A stretch of DNA of 32,863 bases from Candidatus Aminicenantota bacterium (GTDB lineage Bacteria; Acidobacteriota; Aminicenantia; Aminicenantales; Aminicenantaceae). Of the stretch, positions 16,863 to 24,224 are shown one piece after another (the stretch's first letter is position 1; each line of letters begins with the position of its first letter). The notes beneath the pieces are model-generated. The model ran no database searches and had not been told where the DNA came from. It was given only the letters and a program-made list of their open reading frames with translations. The position numbers and the translations under genes are program-made. The stretch is from NCBI GenBank assembly GCA_030614685.1, contig JAUWTO010000010.1, positions 1 through 32,863 of the forward strand, written 5' to 3'.

Positions 16863-18220
16863 CAAACGAAAAGATCCTGATCATCGATGACGAAGCCGGA
16901 ATCCGGTCGTCCCTGCACGGAGTCCTGGAAGACGAGGGATATTCTATAAAAACGACCTCGACAGGAGAAAAGGCCCTGGAATTCCTGATGGCTGAAGAGT
17001 TCGACCTCGTGTTCCTGGACATCTGGCTCCCCGAGATGAACGGGATCGAGGTCCTGAAAAAGATCCGGGAACAGGATAAGAAAATCCAGGTGGTCATGAT
17101 CACGGGTCATGGCTCCGTCGAATCCGCCGTCGAGTCCACCAAACTGGGGGCCTTCAATTTTCTGGAAAAGCCGCTCTCCCTGGAAAAAGTGGTACTCACA
17201 GCCAAGAACGCCCTGAGGCAGAAGAAGCTGGAAGAGGAAAACATTCAGCTGCATGAAAAGCTCAGATCGCGGCTGCACCTGGTCGGGAGGTCCCCCTCCA
17301 TGCAGCGGCTGAGGAAGGAGGCGGCGGCCGCTGCCCCCACGGACGGGCGGGTCCTGATCATGGGAGAGAGCGGCACGGGAAAAGAACTCGTGGCACGGTT
17401 GATCCACCAGCGCAGCAAGCGCCGGAACAAGCGCTTCATTCAGGTCAGCGCCGCCGCGATCCCTGATGAACTGATCGAAGACGAGCTCTTCGGGCACACC
17501 CGAGACGCGTTCCCGAATGCGGAACGGGACAAGAAGGGCCTCATGCTGCTGGCCGACGGCGGCACCCTCTTCCTGGACGATATCGAGGAGCTGAGCCTCA
17601 AGACACAGTCCAAGCTCACGCGGATGATCGAGGAGGGGAGGTTCGAACCTCTGGGTTCGGAAGATTCCCTGTCAGCCGATGTGCGAATCATCACCGCCAC
17701 CGACAAGGACCTGCGCAAGCTGACGCTTCAGAGGGCGTTCCTGGAGGAACTGTTTTTCAAGCTGAACATCATCCCCATGGCCATCCCACCCCTGCGAGAG
17801 CGGAAGGAGGACATCCCCGTCCTCATCCACTACTATCTCAAACGGTTCGCCCGAGAAGCCAGGAAAAAGGAAAAAACCATGAGCCCGGAGGCCATGCAGG
17901 CCTTCATCAACTACGCCTGGCCCGGCAACGTCAGCGAGCTCATCAATGTCCTGGAGCGCTTCGTCATCATGATCAAGGAGGACCGGATCGAGGCCTCTCA
18001 CCTCTATCTGCTGGTCGAACCCAGGGAGTCGCAGTTCATCAGCGGGCTGGCCGAGAGCCTCTCGCTGATCGAAGCCCGGGAACACTTCGACCGGGAATAC
18101 ATCAACAATGTCCTCCTCCGCAACGACTGGGACCTGGCCAAGGCGGCCAAGGACCTGAACATCGATTTGCCCACTCTCGAGGCCAACATCCGGCGCCTCA
18201 ACATCCGCTTCCTCGGGTGA
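16859..18220 (+). CDS. NtrX/NtrC-family response regulator with atypical GAFTGA loop
   Basis: REC domain (ILIIDDE, FLDIWLP), GESGTGKE, GGTLFLDD, Fis-like tail; DAFPNA at the GAFTGA position. Confidence 0.92.
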   Translation: MTNEKILIIDDEAGIRSSLHGVLEDEGYSIKTTSTGEKALEFLMAEEFDLVFLDIWLPEMNGIEVLKKIREQDKKIQVVMITGHGSVESAVESTKLGAFNFLEKPLSLEKVVLTAKNALRQKKLEEENIQLHEKLRSRLHLVGRSPSMQRLRKEAAAAAPTDGRVLIMGESGTGKELVARLIHQRSKRRNKRFIQVSAAAIPDELIEDELFGHTRDAFPNAERDKKGLMLLADGGTLFLDDIEELSLKTQSKLTRMIEEGRFEPLGSEDSLSADVRIITATDKDLRKLTLQRAFLEELFFKLNIIPMAIPPLRERKEDIPVLIHYYLKRFAREARKKEKTMSPEAMQAFINYAWPGNVSELINVLERFVIMIKEDRIEASHLYLLVEPRESQFISGLAESLSLIEAREHFDREYINNVLLRNDWDLAKAAKDLNIDLPTLEANIRRLNIRFLG

Positions 18221-18292
18221 GCCGGGCCTATTCAATCCGAGGGGAAGACCCTCCCAACCACCCCATGCCCTCGGATTGAATAGGCCCAGCTC
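18219..18292 (+). repeat. Stem-loop element 3
   Basis: GAGCCGGGCCTATTCAATCCGAGGG / GAAGACCCTCCCAACCACCCCATG / CCCTCGGATTGAATAGGCCCAGCTC; one mismatch in 25; overlaps the ntrX-like stop codon. Confidence 0.9.
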
Positions 18293-18561
18293 CTAGCTCC
18301 CCATGCACACTGACTAAATAAACCCGGCTCTCGGTACTCCATGCACACTGACTGAAAACAACCAGCTCTCGGTACTCCATGCGCGCTGCCTGAAATAAGC
18401 CAACATCCGGCGCCTCAACATCCCATGCACTCGCATTACACAGGCCCGGCTCGTAGCATCCCATGCGTTTAGGCGGAACAGGCCGCCCATTGGGCTGGGC
18501 CAAGATGCGAGCAGAAGACCCGCCGGCCAACCACCCATCCCTCCCTTGCTTATAGCTCTAA

Positions 18562-18631
18562 GGAGAGTTTGTCTTATTGAGCCGCATGGTGGAGGATGGG
18601 AGGGTCTTCGGCTCAATAAGATTAACTCTCC
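18562..18631 (-). repeat. Stem-loop element 4 (loop in opposite orientation)
   Basis: GGAGAGTTTGTCTTATTGAGCCG / CATGGTGGAGGATGGGAGGGTCTT / CGGCTCAATAAGATTAACTCTCC. Confidence 0.9.
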
Positions 18632-18711
18632 ACCTGTTTTTTAAAAATTATCCATTGGCTATATGCCGGAATTTGTGGTATTTTGAGAGGCGATTTTTTA
18701 AGGGAAAAACC

Positions 18712-20073
18712 ATGAAAGTCGAAGCGCTCCGGTTGGTAATCAGTTCCGCTCGCAAGTTCATCAACATGGGTTCGCTCACCCGCCTGTGGAACCTCGTCAA
18801 GAACTTCCACCCCGCCGTGCTAGCCGACATCATGGAACATCTCATCGCGCGCGAGCGCCTGATCCTGATCAACACCCTGTATGAGCGGGACAAAGAGAAG
18901 GCGGCAGAGGTCCTAAGCGAACTGGACCCGGAAGACGCCGTCACCATCCTGGAAAACCTCCCCATCGATCAGATCGCCGACATCATGCAGATCACGCCCC
19001 CCGACGATGTCGCGCCCATCCTCGAACTGCTGCCCGAAGAGATGAAAGATGCGGTCCTGACCGCTATGGCAGCGAAGCCGACCGAAGAGGTCATGGAGCT
19101 CCTCGACCACGAGCAGGAAACCGCGGGCCGCATCATGTCCCCGAACTTCTACGCCCTCAAAGAGAGCACCAATGTCTCCGACGCTATCACAGCCATGCAG
19201 CTGGAAGGCGATGTGGAATCCGCCTTCTACCTCTACGCGGTCAATGACCAGGATCACCTGCGGGGAGTCGTATCCCTGAGACAGCTGCTGTTTTCCCGGC
19301 CCAACACTCCGCTGAAGGACATCATGACCAAGGATGTGATCAGCGTACAAACGGAGACTGACCAGGAGGAGGTGGCCCGGCAGGTGGCGGACTACAATCT
19401 GGTGGCCATCCCGGTCGTGGACTCTGAGCACAAGCTCGTGGGAGTGGTCACAGTCGACGACATCATCGATGTTATCGACAAAGAGGCCACCGAAGACATG
19501 TACAAGATGGTGTCACTGGACACCACCGACAGAATTCAGGACAGCCCCTTCACCTCCATCAAAAAGCGGCTCCCATTCCTGCTTTTCAGCCTGCTCACGG
19601 CTTCGGTCTCTCCCTTTGTCGTCAAGCATTTCCAGGGAACCATCCAGGAATTCGTGACCCTGGCCGTGTTCATGCCTCTGGTCGCGGCGCTGGGCGGGAT
19701 CGCGGGGAACCAGACCATCGCCATCATGGTCCGGGAGATCGCCATCGGACAGACAGAATGGCTCTCGGCCCGCAAGGCCCTGCTCAAAGAGCTGCTGGTG
19801 GGCATCGGCAACGGGCTCGTGATCGGCATCATCGTCGGAGCCGCATCCTACGCCCTCTATGGAAATCTCTACCTGGGCATGGTGGTGGGTGTGGCCGTCA
19901 TCATCAACCTGTTCGTGGCAGCCCTGATCGGGAGCTTGATCCCCTTCTTCCTCAAGCTGCTCAAGCTGGACCCGGCTCTGGGGTCTGTTAACCTGCTCAC
20001 CATGTTCACCGACTCCATCGGCCTGCTCACGTTCCTGGGATTGGCCACCTTCTTCCTCGCCTACCTGAAATGA
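18712..20073 (+). CDS. mgtE: Magnesium transporter MgtE
   Basis: MgtE_N, tandem CBS and 5-TM layout; start placed at MKVEALRL because the ORF-track start at 18577 lies in hairpin 4. Confidence 0.93.
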   Translation: MKVEALRLVISSARKFINMGSLTRLWNLVKNFHPAVLADIMEHLIARERLILINTLYERDKEKAAEVLSELDPEDAVTILENLPIDQIADIMQITPPDDVAPILELLPEEMKDAVLTAMAAKPTEEVMELLDHEQETAGRIMSPNFYALKESTNVSDAITAMQLEGDVESAFYLYAVNDQDHLRGVVSLRQLLFSRPNTPLKDIMTKDVISVQTETDQEEVARQVADYNLVAIPVVDSEHKLVGVVTVDDIIDVIDKEATEDMYKMVSLDTTDRIQDSPFTSIKKRLPFLLFSLLTASVSPFVVKHFQGTIQEFVTLAVFMPLVAALGGIAGNQTIAIMVREIAIGQTEWLSARKALLKELLVGIGNGLVIGIIVGAASYALYGNLYLGMVVGVAVIINLFVAALIGSLIPFFLKLLKLDPALGSVNLLTMFTDSIGLLTFLGLATFFLAYLK

Positions 20074-20077
20074 GGCC

Positions 20078-20818
20078 ATGCCGCGCGATCAGTCCGAAAG
20101 CATCATCCTCCGCACCTTCCCCATTGGAGACCAGGATAAGCTGGCGGTCTTCTTCGGACGTCAGCGGGGGATCTTCAAAGGGATCGCCAAAGGCGCACGC
20201 AAGTTCGGCAACCGCTTCGGCAGCAGCCTGGAACCCATGTCCCACGTGACAGCCTTCTACTACGAGAAGGAGGGCAAAGAACTGGTGACGGTCAGCGGAT
20301 GCGACCTGTTGGAATCGTTTTTCGAGCTGCAGACGGATTTGGAGGTTTCGTTCACGCTTGGCTATTTTGCAGAACTCATCGAAGACTCCCGGCCCTCGCT
20401 CACCGAGGATGACGTGCTCTTCCGCCTCCTTCTCCAACTCCTGCAAGCCTTGAAGGCCGGGGGGGATCTCAAGCTCCTGACCGCATATTTCGAAGTCTGG
20501 TTCCTGAAGCTCAACGGATTTCTCCCCGAACTGGACCGCTGCCGGGGCTGCCGCCAAGACATCACAGAAACGGGCTGGCTCTCGCACAAAAGAGACGGAG
20601 CCTACTGTGACGGCTGCGCCCCCAGCAGGAAAGAGGAGGTCACACAGGACCTGCTGGCCTTTCTGGAATGGGTCCGGAAGAATCCTCCCTCCAAGGAATA
20701 CGATGTCCCCTTCACACGGACACAGGTCGATGCCATGCGCCGGGTACTGAAAGACCTCATTGTATTCTCCATGGAGCGCACGCCAAAATCGCTCTCTTAC
20801 CTCGACCGACCGTCCTAA
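20078..20818 (+). CDS. recO: DNA repair protein RecO
   Basis: 246 aa; SIILRTFPIGDQDKLAVFFGRQRGIFKGIAKGARK; zinc-finger CRGC...CDGC. Confidence 0.9.
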   Translation: MPRDQSESIILRTFPIGDQDKLAVFFGRQRGIFKGIAKGARKFGNRFGSSLEPMSHVTAFYYEKEGKELVTVSGCDLLESFFELQTDLEVSFTLGYFAELIEDSRPSLTEDDVLFRLLLQLLQALKAGGDLKLLTAYFEVWFLKLNGFLPELDRCRGCRQDITETGWLSHKRDGAYCDGCAPSRKEEVTQDLLAFLEWVRKNPPSKEYDVPFTRTQVDAMRRVLKDLIVFSMERTPKSLSYLDRPS

Positions 20819-20874
20819 CCGCAATGCGATTTCTCGCTCAATGTCCAGCCCCTGTTATTAGCATGGGAATTTCC

Positions 20875-20903
20875 TTGACCCAATAATCCATTTCTGCTAT
20901 AAA
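20875..20903 (+). promoter_or_regulatory. Putative sigma70-type promoter of the nuoE-like operon
   Basis: TTGACC - 17 nt - TATAAA. Confidence 0.6.
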
Positions 20904-21095
20904 ACCTTGTTATCATAAGAGATAATTTCAGGTCATAACACAGGTTACAAGAGGAGAACTAATATCTGCATATTCGGCCCTCTTTATGCCAATTTTTCTT
21001 TTCCTTTTCCCACAATGTCCCTCCCTTTCCGGGAAAAGGCACAACCCCGTATCCCCACAAAAGCTTCATATAAATCCTAATTTGGGAGTAATTAT

Positions 21096-21590
21096 ATGCA
21101 TAATGATCCTTCAGAGTTTGAAGCCATCATCGAAAGGCATTCCTCTGAGAAGCAGTACCTGATCCCCATCCTGCAGGACATCCAGTCCCAATTCAACTAC
21201 CTCCCCCCAGTCGCCCTGGCCACCGTATCCAAACAGCTGGACATCCCCATGATCGACATCATAAGCGTCGCCTCCTTCTACAACGCATTCAGCCTCACGC
21301 CCAGAGGAGAACATGTCGTCACCGTGTGTATGGGAACGGCCTGTCACGTCCGGGGAGGCCCGAAGATCCTGGAAGAATTCGAGCGGAGGCTGAAAGTCCC
21401 GGCCGGAGGCACCACCGAAAACAAGCAGTTCACTCTGGAAACCGTGGCATGCCTGGGATGCTGTGCCATTGGTCCGGTGGTGGTGGTAGACGGCGACTAT
21501 TACGCCCAGCAGACGATCGGTAAAGTTGAATCCGTACTGAAAAAATACGCATCGAAAGAGAAAAACAATGGCAAGCCACGCGAAAATTAA
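21096..21590 (+). CDS. NuoE/HndA-like 24-kDa [2Fe-2S] NADH dehydrogenase/hydrogenase subunit
   Basis: 164 aa; CMGTACHVRGGPKILEEFE, ETVACLGCCAIGPVVVVD. Confidence 0.94.
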   Translation: MHNDPSEFEAIIERHSSEKQYLIPILQDIQSQFNYLPPVALATVSKQLDIPMIDIISVASFYNAFSLTPRGEHVVTVCMGTACHVRGGPKILEEFERRLKVPAGGTTENKQFTLETVACLGCCAIGPVVVVDGDYYAQQTIGKVESVLKKYASKEKNNGKPREN

Positions 21591-23433
21591 TTCTGCTGAG
21601 GAACTCAAGAAAACCGTAGATCACCACACGGCGCTGAGGGCCGCTGACGACAGAGTCACACTCACCGTGTCCGCCGGGACATGCGGCCAGGCCCGCGGCT
21701 CCCTGGATGTCATCGCATCCCTGGAAAATGCCATCCAGGAAAAAGGGCTGCAAGAGAAAGTCAGGGTCAAGGTCACCGGTTGCCATGGTTTCTGTGAGGC
21801 CGAACCCAACATCATCATCCAGCCTCAGGACCTTTTCTACCAGCACGTCACAACCAAGGATGCCGAGGCCATCATCCAGGAAACCGTACTCAAAGACCAG
21901 GCGGTCGAGACGCTGTTGTACAAAGACCCCGTCAACGGCCAGACTGCCAGTAAGGAGAGCGAGATACCCTTTTACACCAAACAGAACCGCCTGGTGCTGG
22001 GTGACAATGCGCTCATCGATCCGACGGACATCCGGGAATACTTCTCCATCGGCGGCTACCTGTCCCTGGCAAAAAGCCTATCAGACATGACGCCCGAGGA
22101 TGTGATAGAAACCATCACGGCATCGGGGCTTCGGGGGCGAGGCGGGGCCGGGTTCCCCACGGGAAAGAAATGGGATTTTACCCGCAAGTCGAAAGGAGAT
22201 GTGAAGTACATCATCTGCAACGCTGATGAAGGAGACCCCGGAGCGTACATGGATCGCAGCCTGCTGGAAGGGAATCCTCACCGCATGCTCGAGGGAATGA
22301 TCATCGGAGGCTACGCCATCGGCGCCAGTGAAGGCTACGTGTACATCCGGGAGGAATATCCCCTGGCCCTCAAGAACATCACTCGAGCCGTGGAACAGGC
22401 CCACGAGGCCGGCCTCCTGGGCGAGAACATCCTGGGAAGCGGCTTCAGCTTCAATGTCAAGGTCTACAAGGGAGCCGGCGCCTTTGTCTGCGGCGAAGAA
22501 ACCGCCCTGATGCAATCCATCGAAGGCAAGGTCGGAGTGCCACGTCAACGGCCCCCTTTCCCCGCAGTAAAGGGCCTGTGGAAAAAACCAACCAATATCA
22601 ACAACGTGGAGACCTGGGCTAACGTGCCCCTTATCCTGGATAGGGGTTCAGACTGGTACGCTCAGATCGGGACCGAAAGCAGCAAAGGAACCAAGATCTT
22701 CTCCCTGGTGGGCAAGATCAACAACACTGGCCTGGTGGAAGTCCCCATGGGGATCACGCTGCGGGAGATCATCTACGACATCGGCGGGGGAATCCCGGAC
22801 GGCAGGGAGTTCAAGGCTGTCCAAACCGGAGGCCCCTCCGGCGGCTGCCTTCCCAAAGAGAAGCTGGACCTGCCCATCGACTATCAAAGCTTGATGCAGG
22901 CCGGCTCCATCATGGGTTCCGGCGGCATGATCGTGATGGACGATAAAACCTGCATGGTGGACGTGGCCAAGTACTTCCTGAACTTCCTGCGGGACGAATC
23001 CTGCGGCAAATGTCTCTCCTGCCGGGAGGGAACCCAACGCATGTGGGAGATCGTCCGCAACATCACAGAAGGCCAGGGAAAAGAAGGAGACCTCGTACTG
23101 CTCGAAACCCTGGCCCATGCGGTCAAGGACGCCTCCATGTGCGGGCTGGGTCAGACAGCAGCCAATCCGGTGCTGTCCACCCTGAGGTATTTCAACGATG
23201 AGTATCTGGCCCACATCAAGGACAAAAAGTGCCCGGCCGGCGTGTGCAAGGACCTGGTCGAGTACTTCATCATCCCGGACAAATGCACGGGATGCATGGT
23301 GTGCGCCCGAGTGTGTCCCCAGGATGCCATCACCGGGGAGAAGCAGCAGGTGCACATACTGGACCAGGAAAAATGCATCAAATGCGGGGCCTGTTACGAG
23401 GCCTGCAAGTTTGACGCCATCCTCGTGGAGTGA
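21568..23433 (+). CDS. NuoF/HndC-like FMN- and NADH-binding subunit with thioredoxin-like N-terminus and C-terminal 2x[4Fe-4S]
   Basis: 621 aa; GLRGRGGAGFPTGKKW, CNADEGDPGAYMDR, ESCGKCLSCREGT, CTGCMVCARVCPQDAI...CIKCGACYEACKFDAI. Confidence 0.95.
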   Translation: MASHAKINSAEELKKTVDHHTALRAADDRVTLTVSAGTCGQARGSLDVIASLENAIQEKGLQEKVRVKVTGCHGFCEAEPNIIIQPQDLFYQHVTTKDAEAIIQETVLKDQAVETLLYKDPVNGQTASKESEIPFYTKQNRLVLGDNALIDPTDIREYFSIGGYLSLAKSLSDMTPEDVIETITASGLRGRGGAGFPTGKKWDFTRKSKGDVKYIICNADEGDPGAYMDRSLLEGNPHRMLEGMIIGGYAIGASEGYVYIREEYPLALKNITRAVEQAHEAGLLGENILGSGFSFNVKVYKGAGAFVCGEETALMQSIEGKVGVPRQRPPFPAVKGLWKKPTNINNVETWANVPLILDRGSDWYAQIGTESSKGTKIFSLVGKINNTGLVEVPMGITLREIIYDIGGGIPDGREFKAVQTGGPSGGCLPKEKLDLPIDYQSLMQAGSIMGSGGMIVMDDKTCMVDVAKYFLNFLRDESCGKCLSCREGTQRMWEIVRNITEGQGKEGDLVLLETLAHAVKDASMCGLGQTAANPVLSTLRYFNDEYLAHIKDKKCPAGVCKDLVEYFIIPDKCTGCMVCARVCPQDAITGEKQQVHILDQEKCIKCGACYEACKFDAILVE

Positions 23434-23441
23434 AGAAGACC

Positions 23442-24164
23442 ATGATAAAAATGCTAATCAACAACCTGGAAGTGCAGGCCGAAGAAGGCTACACCATTCT
23501 GGACACCTGCAAATTCTACGGCCTGGAAATCCCGACGATCTGCCACAATGATGGCCTCAGCAACTACGGGGCCTGCCGTCTTTGTCTGGTCGAGATCGGA
23601 GAAGGAACAAACACCAAGATGGTCAGTTCCTGCACCTATCCGGCCCAGGAAGGCCTGGTGGTCCATACAGACACACGCCGCGTCCTGGAGACACGGAAAA
23701 TGATGATCGAGCTCATGCTGTCTACAGCACCGGGTTCGAAGATCCTTCAAGACATGGCCGCCAAGATGGGCGTCAAACAGCAGCGGTTCGAGCTCCGGAA
23801 CGAGGAGTGCATGTACTGCGGGCTGTGTGTGCGGATATGCGCGGAGCAGATGGACGCCAGAGCCATCGGGTTTCAAAATCGTGGCTATCAGCGTAAGATC
23901 TCGACGCCCTTTGACGTGAAATCCAAGGAGTGCCGACTCTGCGGAGCATGCATGTACATCTGCCCGGCCTGCCAGCTCCGCTGTCAAGGCCCGGATGCCG
24001 AAACCGCCATCTGCAGCGGATGCCTGGACATGGACCCCACCTGTGTGGATGTCTACGACGAGCTGCAGTGCTGGATGTACGATGCCGGCGAGTGTGGGAC
24101 CTGTATACGCAAACCCTCAGAAGTCGCTGACGACATCGAGGAACCCAAAGAGAAAAATGCTTAG
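23442..24164 (+). CDS. NuoG N-terminal/HoxU-like ferredoxin subunit
   Basis: MIKMLINNLEVQAEEGYTILDTC...GACRLCLVEI [2Fe-2S]; ECMYCGLCVRIC and ECRLCGACMYICPAC clusters; no H-cluster domain. Confidence 0.88.
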   Translation: MIKMLINNLEVQAEEGYTILDTCKFYGLEIPTICHNDGLSNYGACRLCLVEIGEGTNTKMVSSCTYPAQEGLVVHTDTRRVLETRKMMIELMLSTAPGSKILQDMAAKMGVKQQRFELRNEECMYCGLCVRICAEQMDARAIGFQNRGYQRKISTPFDVKSKECRLCGACMYICPACQLRCQGPDAETAICSGCLDMDPTCVDVYDELQCWMYDAGECGTCIRKPSEVADDIEEPKEKNA

Positions 24165-24224
24165 CATGATTCTCGATTACATAAAAAAGACCAACTATCA
24201 AGGTAATTCATAGGAGGAATCAGA

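Larger units (their letters stand above)
18219..18631. repeat. Hairpin repeat island 2 (two intact hairpins flanking a 38-nt half-element array)
   Basis: Hairpins at 18219-18292 and 18562-18631; CCATGC units at 18263, 18301, 18339, 18377, 18423, 18461. Confidence 0.88.

Noticed and set aside
18263-18498. CRISPR array
   Set aside because: The regular 38-nt period lacks a constant repeat with unrelated spacers; the arms are diverged copies of one sequence and there are no cas genes in the window.
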